From positions 1 to 64,000 of the forward strand of contig NZ_BMLW01000016.1 of NCBI RefSeq assembly GCF_014645515.1: DNA of 64,000 bases, read 5' to 3'. This document shows positions 1 to 8,876 of this stretch, piece by piece. Each line of letters starts with the position of its first letter. Positions within the stretch are counted from its first letter, which is position 1. Under the pieces are notes generated by a model. It did no database searches and had not been told where the DNA came from. It saw nothing but the letters and a program-made list of their open reading frames with translations. The DNA comes from Oceanobacillus neutriphilus (lineage in GTDB: Bacteria; Bacillota; Bacilli; Bacillales; Amphibacillaceae). A program made the translations under genes and the position numbers.

Positions 1-127
1 CAAATGGACAGTGTCACCTTTATTAGGTTGTTGATTTTTTGGCGAAAATGACTATGAAATACTTTACAGAATATTCTTATTATATTTATGCAACGCTAGT
101 GATAATTTAATTTATATAAATTGAATT

Positions 128-183
128 AAAACAGCTATTCCAATCTGCTGAAAATGATACTACATGAATGGAATAGCTGTTTT
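128..183. terminator. Bidirectional hairpin terminator
   Basis: A near-perfect inverted repeat (AAACAGCTATTCCA and its complement) has stems at 128-142 and 169-183, with A-rich and T-rich flanks on both sides. It could end a transcript entering from the left edge or back up the end of the ATPase gene at 351. The rest of 1-350 is AT-rich and shows no gene; a short palindrome around GCTAGCTAGC lies near 275-287. Confidence 0.6.
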
Positions 184-350
184 ATTCTATTTTACAATGA
201 ACTCTTATTTTGTTTTCATTTTGATTTTTCTGCTAAATCAATGTTTGATATAAGTGGCCAACTATATTTATAACGCTAGCTAGCGTAGTATTTTTCCGCA
301 GCGGTTACAAAGAATCATAATTACACCTATTAAATTCTGGTGTTAATTCT

Positions 351-3005
351 TTATTTCTTAGTAAATCCAAATAAAACAGTTGGCAATGCTCCCAGCCCGA
401 CAATAAGCAGCCAGTCAATTGCAGATAAGGTTACTGTATGGAAAATCGGCTGGAGCGGCGGAAAGTAAATAACAACTAATAGCAACAGCATCGATGATAG
501 TACTGCTAAAATCAGATAACGATTTTCAAATAGGTTTCTTGCAAAAATTGATTTTTCACTGCGACAGTCAAACACATGAATTAATTGTGCCACAACCAGA
601 GTGGAAAAAGCAATCGTCTGGGCATAGACAAGATTACTTGGATCGTTCTGGTAAGCTACAATAAATGCAATTAAAGTAACAACCCCGATTAATATTCCCC
701 TGCTGATAATTTTATAGCCGAGGCCCCGGGAGAAGATTCCTTCACGCGGATTTCTTGGTCCCCGTTTCATCACATCTCCTTCAGCCTGATCTACCCCTAG
801 TGCCATTGCAGGTAATCCGTCTGTTACTAAATTCACCCAAAGAATTTGCACAGGTACAAGCGGAAGCGGCAGTCCAAGCAGCATAGCAAAGAGCATCACT
901 AAAATTTCTCCCACATTGGAAGCAAGCAGATAACGGATAAACTTCCGAATGTTTTCATAGATATTTCTGCCTTCCTGAATAGCGGATTTGATTGTCGCAA
1001 AATTGTCATCCATTAAAACAAGAGATGATGCTTCTTTCGTTACATCCGTTCCACTTATCCCCATTGCGATCCCTATATCACTTGCTTTCATAGCCGGAGC
1101 ATCATTCACCCCGTCTCCTGTCATGGCAACAATATGCCCTTTTTCCTGAAAGGCGTTGACAATCCGAAGTTTATGCTCCGGTGTTACGCGTGCAAAAACA
1201 TACGTTTCTTCAATCGTATCCACCAATTCAGCATCTGACATTTGTGTTAATTCTCTTCCTTCCAGTACCTTGCCACTCTCTGGAAGAATCTCTAAATGAT
1301 TGGCAATTGCTTTTGCTGTGTGCGCATGGTCACCAGTTATCATAACTGTTTTAATTCCCGCTTCCTTACATTCACGAACAGCTGCTTTTACTTCTTTTCT
1401 TGGAGGATCCATCAGCCCGTATAAGCCAATTAATGTCAAGTCTTCCTCCAATAGTGCAGAATCCAGTGAATCAGAGGAAGATAACACCCGAAAGCCAATC
1501 GCAATAGTTCGAAGTGCCTTTTCGGCCATAGAAACCATTGCCTGCTCAGTCTGTTTACTCCGCTCTTTTGTTAAAACTGTCTTCCCATCCTCTGTTTGAA
1601 TGTAGGAAGATTTTGGAAGTAAAATATCAGGTGCTCCTTTTGTGATTAATAAACGCATCCCGTTCTCATCTTCTATGACAATACTCATCCGTTTCCGATT
1701 GGAATCAAATGGTATTTCTTTCACAATCCGGAAAGGCTGTTTATCATTTTCATGAAAGCCATATTTATACGCTGCAACAAGCAGTGCGCCATCTGTAGGA
1801 TCTCCATCTACAACATTCTTTCCTTTTTTCAAAGAAATGGATGCATGGTTACAAAGCATTCCATAGAGCAGCATTGATTTCAAATTTGCGTGAGAATCTT
1901 CTATCTTTTTTTGATTGTATAGAAAATCTCCCTGAGTCTGGTATCCATCACCTGTGACATATAAAGTTCTTCCGTTTATATATATTTCCTTTACAGTCAT
2001 TTGGTTTTCGGTCATCGTCCCTGTTTTATCCGAGCAAATAACAGAAGCACATCCTAATGTCTCGACCGCCGAAAGCTTCCTTACAATGGCTTTCTTTTTA
2101 ATCATTCTCTGGACACCAAGAGATAAAGCAACCGTAACTATTGCCGGCAGACCTTCAGGAATAGCAGCTACTGCCAGAGATATTCCGGCTAAAAACATTT
2201 CATACATCGGATGGCCCCGGAAAATACCAGCTACAACAACAAGTAATGTCAGGAATAGTGCAACAACAATCAGTATTTTTCCCAGTTCTGCCAATTTCAT
2301 TTCCAGTGGTGTAATGGCCTTTTTCGTATTATCCAGCAATGTGGCAATCTGTCCCATCACGGTTTTCATGCCCGTGCTGACAACAATACCTTCTCCTGAG
2401 CCGCGTGTAACAAGCGTCCCCATAAAGGCCATATTGACTTGATCCTGTGCTTCTAATCCATCCATTCTGATTTCCTTTGTATGTTTAGCAACAGGAAGTG
2501 ATTCACCTGTCAAAGCAGATTCTTCCGTTTCCAGACTGGTTGTTTGAATAACCCTGACATCTGCAGGAATTCTATCTCCACTTGCAAACCTGACAATATC
2601 TCCTACAACAACCTCTTTCGATGGAATTTTCACCCATTGCCCGTCCCGTTTTACGCTGGCTATCGGGGCGGACAGCTCTTTCAATTTTTCCAATGAGTTT
2701 TCTGCTTTTTGTTCTTGAAAATAGCCGATAATTCCATTAATTAATACAATAACCATAATAGCTATTGCATCAATATACTCTCCTAATAATCCGGCAATCA
2801 AAGTGGCAGCTAATAAAATCAATACCATAAAATCCTGGAATTGTTTTAAGAATAAAATCCATCCGGGTATTTTTTTCTTCGCTGCTAAAACATTTTCGCC
2901 ATACTGCTGACGTCTTTTTGCAACCTGCTTCTCCCCTAACCCGACATCTGCTTTTACCTGCAATGTCTCTTCTAATTTTTTTTGGTTGAGCTGATACCAT
3001 TTCAT
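351..3005 (-). CDS. yloB: Calcium-transporting P-type ATPase (type IIA, YloB-like)
   Basis: This is an 884-residue P2A-type cation pump of the plasma membrane, expected to export Ca2+ using ATP. It shows the TGES actuator motif, the PEGLP motif in the fourth membrane helix (ion site), the phosphorylated aspartate in CSDKTGTMT, the KGAPD nucleotide-binding motif, and the TGDGVND hinge. About ten membrane segments can be seen: two pairs in the N-terminal half and six near the C-terminus. It is very similar along its length to B. subtilis YloB, which is linked to calcium handling in sporulation. I chose the ATG at 3005 because GGAGG lies 8-9 bases upstream. A longer frame to 3038 exists but has no ribosome site. 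It diverges from rqcH, as yloB does from yloA in B. subtilis. Confidence 0.93.
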   Translation of the reverse strand: MKWYQLNQKKLEETLQVKADVGLGEKQVAKRRQQYGENVLAAKKKIPGWILFLKQFQDFMVLILLAATLIAGLLGEYIDAIAIMVIVLINGIIGYFQEQKAENSLEKLKELSAPIASVKRDGQWVKIPSKEVVVGDIVRFASGDRIPADVRVIQTTSLETEESALTGESLPVAKHTKEIRMDGLEAQDQVNMAFMGTLVTRGSGEGIVVSTGMKTVMGQIATLLDNTKKAITPLEMKLAELGKILIVVALFLTLLVVVAGIFRGHPMYEMFLAGISLAVAAIPEGLPAIVTVALSLGVQRMIKKKAIVRKLSAVETLGCASVICSDKTGTMTENQMTVKEIYINGRTLYVTGDGYQTQGDFLYNQKKIEDSHANLKSMLLYGMLCNHASISLKKGKNVVDGDPTDGALLVAAYKYGFHENDKQPFRIVKEIPFDSNRKRMSIVIEDENGMRLLITKGAPDILLPKSSYIQTEDGKTVLTKERSKQTEQAMVSMAEKALRTIAIGFRVLSSSDSLDSALLEEDLTLIGLYGLMDPPRKEVKAAVRECKEAGIKTVMITGDHAHTAKAIANHLEILPESGKVLEGRELTQMSDAELVDTIEETYVFARVTPEHKLRIVNAFQEKGHIVAMTGDGVNDAPAMKASDIGIAMGISGTDVTKEASSLVLMDDNFATIKSAIQEGRNIYENIRKFIRYLLASNVGEILVMLFAMLLGLPLPLVPVQILWVNLVTDGLPAMALGVDQAEGDVMKRGPRNPREGIFSRGLGYKIISRGILIGVVTLIAFIVAYQNDPSNLVYAQTIAFSTLVVAQLIHVFDCRSEKSIFARNLFENRYLILAVLSSMLLLLVVIYFPPLQPIFHTVTLSAIDWLLIVGLGALPTVLFGFTKK

Positions 3006-3076
3006 TATACATTCCTCCGGCAGACATGAATTGTACAAGCACTTAATCCATTTCTATGCCCGAACTTCTAAAAAGA

Positions 3077-3085
3077 TGCTATAAT
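3077..3085 (+). promoter_or_regulatory. Extended -10 promoter of rqcH
   Basis: TGCTATAAT is a perfect extended -10 (TGn plus TATAAT), 20 bases upstream of the rqcH start codon. No good -35 is visible 17 bases upstream, which is typical of extended -10 promoters. The 100-base gap is shared with the divergent ATPase gene. Confidence 0.55.
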
Positions 3086-3105
3086 TGCCGTTGAGGTGAT
3101 CATAT

Positions 3106-4809
3106 ATGCCATTCGACGGTATTGTAACAAGAGCGGTTACGAAAGAATTAGCAGCAAAATTAGAACGAGGAAAAATTAATAAAATTTATCAGCCATCGGA
3201 AACAGAGATTGTCATGACAGTCCGCAGCCAATCTGTAAATCACAGTCTGCTCTTTTCTGTCCATCCTACGTATGCCCGATTTCATATAACAAACGATTCT
3301 TATACAAATCCAAAAGAGCCTCCTATGTTTTGTATGGTGCTGAGAAAGCATTTGGCCGGAAGCGTTATTGAAAATATTGAACAAAAAGGAATGGAGCGGA
3401 TTGTGACATTTACGATCCGGACCCGTAATGAGATAGGCGATATCAGTTATAAACAATTAATTATGGAGCTGATGGGTAAGCATAGTAATCTTATTTTAGT
3501 GGATCAGGAAAAAGGCCATATTATTGACAGCCTAAAGCATGTTTCCTTATCGCAAAATCGTCACCGGACGATTTTACCCGGGCAGACCTATCAATTGCCG
3601 CCTGATCAGCATAAGTTTTCTATTTTAGATACAGACAGTGCATCGATAGTGAAAAAATTAGATTTTAACGCAGGTAAAATGGATAAACAGCTGCTCGGCT
3701 TAATAGAGGGCTTTTCTCCATTTGTTACGAAAAGAATGATTGAAAGTGTCCATCTTGGCTCCAATCAAGACTATGAGAATATGCTTGCTCATGTGCAAAA
3801 GCAATTACAGGAAAATGATTATTTGCCAGCTATTTATCAGGAACCAAAGGAAGATTTTCATGTGCTCGATTTCCCGGAGGAAAAGGCAGACACTGTATTT
3901 GAAGAAGTCAACCCGATGCTCGATACGTTTTATTCTGGAAAAGCAGAACGGGACCGCGTCAAACAGCAGGCAAAAGATCTCTATCGCTTTATTAAAACGG
4001 AACAGGATAAAAATGTCCGGAAGCTGAAAAAACACAAGCAAACAGTGGAAAAATCAGAACGCGCAGACCATTATCAAAAAATGGGTGAGCTTTTAACAGC
4101 ACATATGCACCTGGTGAAGCCGAATCAAAAAGAAATCTCTGTTGTAGACTATTATGATCCGGATCAGCAGGAAATAACAATTCAGTTAAATCCAAATAAA
4201 TCACCTAGCGCAAACGCACAGAATTATTTTAAAACCTACCAAAAACTGAAAAATTCCCGTAAGATTATGGAATCGGAAATCAAACGGACCAATGAAGAAA
4301 TTGTTTATTTTGATCAATTGCTGCAGCAGCTTAATGTAGCAAGTACGGATGATATCGAAGAAATTCGTGAAGAACTCAGAGAAGAAGGATATTTGCGCAA
4401 ACAGCGTTCTTCTAAAAAAGCAAAAAAACCGCAGAAGCCTGCACCGGAAACCTATCAATCTTCTGACGGCATCACTATTTTAGTCGGCAAAAATAACAAG
4501 CAAAACGAATATGCAACAATGCGTCTGGCCCATCGTGATGATGTATGGCTGCATACAAAGGATATTCCCGGTTCACATGTTATTATCCGGGACAAAGAAC
4601 CGAGCGAAAAAACATTAGAGGAAGCCGCTATTTTAGCTGCCTATTTCAGTAAATCGCAGCAATCTTCCTCTGTTCCGGTAGATTATACGTTAATTCGTCA
4701 TGTGAAAAAGCCAAATGGTTCGAAGCCTGGTTATGTGACATATGATAACCAAAAAACATTGTTTGTTACACCGGCAAAAGATATTGTAGATCAATTACGG
4801 GTAAAATAA
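3106..4809 (+). CDS. rqcH: Ribosome quality control protein RqcH (NFACT family, YloA/FbpA)
   Basis: This 567-residue protein is the bacterial NEMF/Rqc2 relative. The family binds stalled 50S subunits carrying peptidyl-tRNA and recruits Ala-tRNA to add C-terminal alanine tails that mark the peptide for degradation. Older annotation calls it fibronectin-binding protein. Visible parts are the NFACT-N domain (about 1-250), a long charged coiled coil (about 280-420) with a Lys-rich stretch near 425-440, and the NFACT-R domain (about 445-560) with the motif DVWLHTKDIPGSHV. Length and domain order are normal. The start is the ATG at 3106, behind a GAGGTGAT ribosome site. Confidence 0.93.
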   Translation: MPFDGIVTRAVTKELAAKLERGKINKIYQPSETEIVMTVRSQSVNHSLLFSVHPTYARFHITNDSYTNPKEPPMFCMVLRKHLAGSVIENIEQKGMERIVTFTIRTRNEIGDISYKQLIMELMGKHSNLILVDQEKGHIIDSLKHVSLSQNRHRTILPGQTYQLPPDQHKFSILDTDSASIVKKLDFNAGKMDKQLLGLIEGFSPFVTKRMIESVHLGSNQDYENMLAHVQKQLQENDYLPAIYQEPKEDFHVLDFPEEKADTVFEEVNPMLDTFYSGKAERDRVKQQAKDLYRFIKTEQDKNVRKLKKHKQTVEKSERADHYQKMGELLTAHMHLVKPNQKEISVVDYYDPDQQEITIQLNPNKSPSANAQNYFKTYQKLKNSRKIMESEIKRTNEEIVYFDQLLQQLNVASTDDIEEIREELREEGYLRKQRSSKKAKKPQKPAPETYQSSDGITILVGKNNKQNEYATMRLAHRDDVWLHTKDIPGSHVIIRDKEPSEKTLEEAAILAAYFSKSQQSSSVPVDYTLIRHVKKPNGSKPGYVTYDNQKTLFVTPAKDIVDQLRVK

Positions 4810-4835
4810 AAAGACTTGAAAAGAGGTTTAAACAA

Positions 4836-5378
4836 ATGAAACTTGTCGGAATATCAGGTGCTCCTGCCGGTGACAAAACTGCAATCGCAGTTAACCAGGT
4901 CTTAGTCCATGCCCGGCGTTTCGATTCGAGCCTGAAAACAGAATTAATCGACATAAGGGATTATGAAATTGACTTTTTTAACGGTGCTCCCTTAGCAGAT
5001 TATAATGAAGATACCTGGAATATTGTTAAAAAGATTTCATCTGCTGATTTTCTCATTTTTGGTACGCCGATTTATCAAGCATCTATTTCAGGAGCGCTAA
5101 AAAACCTGCTGGACCATTTGCCTGAATTTGTCTTCAAGCATAAAGTAACAGGCATGGTTGCAACCGGATGGTCTGAAAAGCATTTTCTTGTTATGGAGTA
5201 TCATCTAAGATCGATTCTATCTTATTTTAAAGGGCTCGTTCCAACGGGAAATGTCTTTGTCCATAATAGCGCTTTTAATATGGACAGTGATGAAATCATT
5301 GATGAACGAATTGTAGAAAGGCTTCAAGCTCTTGCAGAGGAAATGGTTGCTTTGCAGCAGGGGATGAAGAATTCTTAA
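4836..5378 (+). CDS. NADPH-dependent FMN reductase family protein
   Basis: This 180-residue flavodoxin-fold protein starts with the phosphate-loop-like MKLVGISGAPAG and carries the GTPIYQASISGALKNLLD segment typical of NAD(P)H:FMN reductases and azoreductases (SsuE/ChrR-like). The likely role is reduction of free or bound FMN with NADPH; the substrate cannot be told. It lies 26 bases after rqcH on the same strand, has its own ribosome site (AGAGG) and may be cotranscribed. In B. subtilis sulfur-assimilation genes lie between the pyr operon and yloA, and this block occupies that place. Confidence 0.8.
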   Translation: MKLVGISGAPAGDKTAIAVNQVLVHARRFDSSLKTELIDIRDYEIDFFNGAPLADYNEDTWNIVKKISSADFLIFGTPIYQASISGALKNLLDHLPEFVFKHKVTGMVATGWSEKHFLVMEYHLRSILSYFKGLVPTGNVFVHNSAFNMDSDEIIDERIVERLQALAEEMVALQQGMKNS

Positions 5379-5448
5379 TCAAATCAGTCAGGTAAAACTC
5401 CTGCGAAAAGATCTTTCATTTTATAAGCAGGAAGCAGTTTATATTACA

Positions 5449-5484
5449 AAAAAAGTTCCAAGCCCTAAGGATTGGAACTTTTTT
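5449..5484. terminator. Convergent bidirectional terminator
   Basis: A 13-bp perfect stem (AAAAAAGTTCCAA and its complement) surrounds a 10-base loop. Runs of A and T on both sides let it serve both the FMN reductase gene and the converging ohr gene. Confidence 0.85.
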
Positions 5485-5494
5485 TTTATGCTTT

Positions 5495-5917
5495 TTAAAC
5501 CGCCGTCGGTTTCAATTCTACTTCAATATTGCCTCTTGTCGCTTTTGAATACGGACAGAATTGATGTGCTGCTTCTGCCAGATCTTCTGCTTCCTCCTGG
5601 CTGACACCCTCGATTTTAATATGGAGAGTGGCTCCAATTTTAAAGCCATCATCGGAAGGGTCTTTCATAAAATGAACCTCGGCTGTTGTTTCTGACGTAA
5701 TATTTTTACCTTTATTGGATGCCATTAAATTAAGTGCACCATCATAACATGCTGCATAACCCGCAGCAAAGAGCTGTTCCGGGTTGGAGCCTTTTTCATC
5801 TGATTTATTTCCGGCTGGATTAACTAAATTCACATCGATAATCCCATCATCTGATCTCACATGACCGTCTCTGCCATTTTGCGCTGTTGCTTTTGAACTG
5901 AAAATAATGTTACTCAT
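5495..5917 (-). CDS. ohr: Organic hydroperoxide resistance protein (Ohr/OsmC family)
   Basis: This 140-residue Ohr-family thiol peroxidase reduces organic hydroperoxides in the cytoplasm through two cysteines. Both are visible: Cys near 57 in AACYDGAL and Cys near 121 in QFCPYS. The Glu of NPEQLFAAGY and an N-terminal Arg (near 16 or 21) complete the usual active site. The ATG at 5917 fits known N-termini (MSNIIFSSKA). GTG at 5926 sits only two bases after the AAAGGAG site and is less likely. No MarR-type OhrR gene lies next to it. Transposed element 1 begins 80 bases upstream of the start and must bound its promoter. Confidence 0.9.
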   Translation of the reverse strand: MSNIIFSSKATAQNGRDGHVRSDDGIIDVNLVNPAGNKSDEKGSNPEQLFAAGYAACYDGALNLMASNKGKNITSETTAEVHFMKDPSDDGFKIGATLHIKIEGVSQEEAEDLAEAAHQFCPYSKATRGNIEVELKPTAV

Positions 5918-5990
5918 CGAAATCACTGCTCCTTTATAATTTAATCTAAAGGTACTATTTCCTTTATTTCATTTCTTTAAACCTTTTTTC

Positions 5991-5997
5991 TAAAGAC
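5991..5997. repeat. Target-site duplication, left, of element 1
   Basis: TAAAGAC directly abuts the left inverted repeat of the element and is repeated exactly at 7045-7051, right after the other end. This is the footprint of a transposition event. Confidence 0.85.
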
Positions 5998-7044
5998 CTC
6001 AACTTTCGCACCTGAGAATAAGCATCTATACCTTTCTATTTCAAGATGAATATATTTTACATTATCCTGCTTGCGTTTTGTTAAATCATCTTTTTATTGA
6101 AAGGAAGATTGTGCATAGCGCCTTCAACCAACCACTACGCTTTCCATGGGGACGGCTTCAGCTAACTTAAAAAGAAAACTGCTTTTCAAGTGGATCTTCA
6201 GCTCGCCCTGTTCCCGTAGTTGGTCTGCGCTCAGTTAGGCTTCTATAGCAAATGAAAGAAATCATACCCTGATGGAGTTGGATGAAATAACCGCTTTTTG
6301 CTTGATAAAAAGATTATTTTAGTATTTTAAATGGTTGATTTGGCAATTTAAATTAAGATATAACATGGGATAGTAAATATCAGGAATAGCTTTTATGAAC
6401 AGAAAGTAATCGTGACGGAACATTTTTATATGTACCACGAAAAAGATTTTCTTTACTGGTCTAATTTCTATTAGCCCCGTTGCATTAAACGGTATAGAAT
6501 CCCTTTCTAGCGGAGGCGGACCGTTTTGACTCCTGAAAGGAAAGCGGAAAGCGTCGATTAAAAACGTAACAACTGGACCGAAGCAACTGAGATAAAGGAA
6601 TCACCGTGAGTTTACGAACGGATGATGACTTTCACCCGCGGGGCATAAGCGCGACTTTAGCTCTGTCTGCGCCTGGCGGCTTGCCAGTCACTAAGTCTTC
6701 TTTATCGTAGGGCGCTATCGGGAAGTTGTCTAGTTTTTGACGCTTGTAGCTGGACAGGGATCAGCACCATCTGAAGATCCACTTTTGCCAAGTGATCTTC
6801 TTGGCAAAAGTTAGCTGAAGAGCGTGCCCCTAGGCAGGCTAAGGTCGCAACGTCCTGGGGCCTAAGATTACTCACCCCATCGAAAAGAGTTGTACGTCGA
6901 AAGCAAAACGGTCAGACGCAGCGGTGGCCTTACATGTTACCTTCTTTCTGGATAGAGTTTATGCTTTGTCAAGAGATAGATAGAAGGAACGATCACCACT
7001 TGTCTCTATAATAAGCAAGTTATTTTTTAAGTGCGAAAGTTGAG
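5998..7044. mobile_element. Non-coding MITE-like transposed element, copy 1 (1047 bp, with nested insertions)
   Basis: The ends are inverted repeats: CTCAACTTTCGCAC at 5998-6011 and its perfect complement at 7031-7044, flanked by the 7-bp duplication TAAAGAC. No reading frame of note exists inside. It aligns over nearly its whole length with 52969-53731 but is 284 bases longer. The extra sequence is mainly a block at about 6531-6762 and a second near 6831-6895. Inside are long imperfect hairpins, including CTTTTGCCAAG paired with CTTGGCAAAAG at about 6782-6810. The segment with CGCTTTCCATGGGGACGG and its partner (about 6130-6235) resembles a repeat I remember as common between genes in Bacillaceae; that link is unverified. 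The transposase family that moved it is not identifiable. Confidence 0.85.
6531..6762. repeat. Nested insertion inside element 1
   Basis: The block is absent from copy 2, where CCGTTTTGACTT runs straight into AGCATCATCTGAAG. It contains GGAAAGCGGAAAGCG near its left end and GACGCTTGTAGCTGGAC near its right end. The latter resembles the edge of another intergenic repeat family common in Bacillaceae (from memory). It has no reading frame, and I could not find a clear target duplication. It splits the second large palindrome of the host element. Confidence 0.6.
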
Positions 7045-7051
7045 TAAAGAC
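7045..7051. repeat. Target-site duplication, right, of element 1
   Basis: TAAAGAC is an exact copy of the 7 bases before the left end of the element. It lies ten bases from the stop codon of the LysR gene. Confidence 0.85.
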
Positions 7052-7060
7052 ACTCTATTT

Positions 7061-7927
7061 TTAATCTGCGATAAAATCATAGTTTTCCAGCAGACGAAGA
7101 AAATGATCGACCTGCGGAAGCTGACGGATCCCTTCTTGAAAACAGGCCCAGGTATCACGTGTCACAGCCTCTTTTTCTAAAAATAAAGGAATGTATGGGT
7201 AATGCTCTTTGAGATGATTCGAGACACTTCCCGGTAATACAGCCATACCTATCCCCTGCTTCATAAATTGTTTACAGGTTTCAATTTGGTCCACTGTCAT
7301 CTTTTTTTGCGGTTTAATATAGTTCTGCTGTTCAAATAACCAGCTATCAACAAGCTCATGCATACTGTCATCACTTTTAAAAGAAATGATTGGTCTTTCT
7401 TTTACAGCGTGATCCGGGAAGGGTTCTGTATCAAATATATAAAGCGGATCATCAAACAAATGCACCGATGTCGTCTCCTTTAATTTATCACCGCGAATAA
7501 TACATACATGATATTGCTTATGATTTTTTCTGATGTCCTCACTGATTCCCGTTACTAAATCAACAGCTACCTTTGGATAGGCAGCCGTATATTCTCCTAA
7601 AATATCCGGAAGATAGCGTTGACTGATTAACGAAGAACAAGCAATGGACAGTGTTCCTTGTATTTCTTCTCCAGTCTCTGCTAAACGATTTTTAAATAAA
7701 TGCTCCTTCTCCACCATTTCTTTTGCATGCTGAATAACCCGTTCTCCTGCAGGAGTTGGTAATAACCGCTTCGATGTCCTTATAAATATTGTTTCTCCAA
7801 AATAGTTTTCCATGTATTTTAAACGTTGTGTAACTGCCGGCTGGGAAATGAGAATAGCTTTTGCCGTTCCCCGTATTGTACCAATTTCATAGAGTTTTAA
7901 CAGGATTTCATAATCATCCATCCGCAT
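7061..7927 (-). CDS. LysR family transcriptional regulator
   Basis: This 288-residue LysR-type regulator has an N-terminal winged helix-turn-helix (about 1-62: GTIRGTAKAILISQPAVTQR) and a C-terminal effector-binding domain (about 88-285). The ATG at 7927 lies 8 bases after GGAGG and is preferred over 7942. The gene diverges from a methyltransferase gene across 138 bases. LysR regulators often control the divergent neighbour, so the methyltransferase is its likely target (inference). Two copies of ATATAGTATTT in the gap could belong to its operator. The effector is unknown. Confidence 0.88.
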   Translation of the reverse strand: MRMDDYEILLKLYEIGTIRGTAKAILISQPAVTQRLKYMENYFGETIFIRTSKRLLPTPAGERVIQHAKEMVEKEHLFKNRLAETGEEIQGTLSIACSSLISQRYLPDILGEYTAAYPKVAVDLVTGISEDIRKNHKQYHVCIIRGDKLKETTSVHLFDDPLYIFDTEPFPDHAVKERPIISFKSDDSMHELVDSWLFEQQNYIKPQKKMTVDQIETCKQFMKQGIGMAVLPGSVSNHLKEHYPYIPLFLEKEAVTRDTWACFQEGIRQLPQVDHFLRLLENYDFIAD

Positions 7928-7970
7928 AACAAAAGCCTCCAATAAGTATAAATTATCATTATTTATTAAA

Positions 7971-8010
7971 ATATAGTATTTTACTTATTTCATTATAGCA
8001 TATAGTATTT
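7971..8010. promoter_or_regulatory. Direct repeats in the divergent LysR/methyltransferase promoter region
   Basis: ATATAGTATTT occurs at 7971-7981 and 8000-8010, 29 bases apart, close to three helical turns. The repeats are in the only gap between the regulator and its divergent neighbour, where a LysR operator would be expected. Function is inferred from position only; the surrounding DNA is very AT-rich. Confidence 0.3.
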
Positions 8011-8065
8011 AATGAAGAATATTTTATTTACTTTATAACTGACTAATGAAAAAGGAGTTAATTTT

Positions 8066-8827
8066 ATGGACAAAAAGCTATTAAATAAAGAATTATTTAC
8101 CAAAAGAGAAGATGCTTATGTCAACAGCAGTACACACAGTAATCCAGCCGCGCTGCAGAAAATTTCAGATTGGTTACAGCCGACAAGGGAACAAATTATT
8201 TTGGACATCGCTACAGGTGGCGGCCAGGTTGCAAAAACATTAGCCCCATCAGCCAAACAGGTTATCGCAACAGATTTAACACCATCCATGCTGTCAAATG
8301 TCCGAAACAGCATAAATGAAAACGATAATATTTTATTTATTATTGCGGATGCCGAGGAACTTCCTTTTCTTGATGATTCCATGGATATTATCACCTGCCG
8401 AATCGCAGCACACCACTTTCCACATCCGGAAAAATTTATTCAGGAAGCTTATCGTGTTTTAAAGCCTGGAGGAAAATGTTTATTTGTTGATAATATTGCT
8501 TCGGAGAATGAAGCGGAGGATCAATTTTTAAATCAGCTGGAAGCAATGCGCGATCCAAGTCATGAACGTGCTAAAAAGATTTCCGAATGGAAGGTACTTT
8601 TTTCAAAATATCAATTTACCCTGCTGCAGGAGGACATACGGATAAAAGAACTGCCTTTCCATGACTGGCTTCATCGTACCGTAGACAAAAAGGAAGCACG
8701 TCAGCAGGTGATTCATTTTGTGCAGACAGCAGATGAAAAGCTGCAAAAGTATATCCGTTTACAGAAGAAAGATGATGATATTGACTCCTTTGCCATTGAT
8801 GAATGGATTAGTATGTGGGAAAAATAG
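8066..8827 (+). CDS. Class I SAM-dependent methyltransferase
   Basis: This 253-residue protein has the Rossmann-type methyltransferase fold: motif I at about 46-58 (ILDIATGGGQVAKTLA), the acidic residue after the next strand in ATDLTPSML, and motif III/IV around ADAEELPFLDDSMD and RVLKPGGK. It is of the UbiE/YcgJ type. The substrate cannot be predicted. The ribosome site AAAGGAG precedes the ATG at 8066. It is divergent from the LysR regulator and ends against the pyr operon at a shared terminator. Confidence 0.85.
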   Translation: MDKKLLNKELFTKREDAYVNSSTHSNPAALQKISDWLQPTREQIILDIATGGGQVAKTLAPSAKQVIATDLTPSMLSNVRNSINENDNILFIIADAEELPFLDDSMDIITCRIAAHHFPHPEKFIQEAYRVLKPGGKCLFVDNIASENEAEDQFLNQLEAMRDPSHERAKKISEWKVLFSKYQFTLLQEDIRIKELPFHDWLHRTVDKKEARQQVIHFVQTADEKLQKYIRLQKKDDDIDSFAIDEWISMWEK

Positions 8828-8834
8828 GGATGAA

Positions 8835-8869
8835 AAAGGATGTGTTGCCTATGCAGCCTCACATCCTTT
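8835..8869. terminator. Shared terminator of methyltransferase gene and pyr operon
   Basis: A perfect 10-bp stem (AAAGGATGTG and complement) with a 15-base loop lies between two convergent genes. T-rich sequence follows on both strands. It ends the pyr operon only 8 bases after pyrE. Confidence 0.8.
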
Positions 8870-8876
8870 GTTTATC

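Noticed and set aside
1300-2442. Plus-strand open frames of 99 and 162 codons within the ATPase gene
   Set aside because: They are opposite-strand shadows of a long, fully conserved coding sequence and have no ribosome sites.
5998-7044. A group II intron or a structural RNA such as tmRNA or 6S RNA in the repeat block
   Set aside because: No intron-encoded protein or intron domain V pattern is visible. Terminal inverted repeats and target duplications point to DNA transposition.
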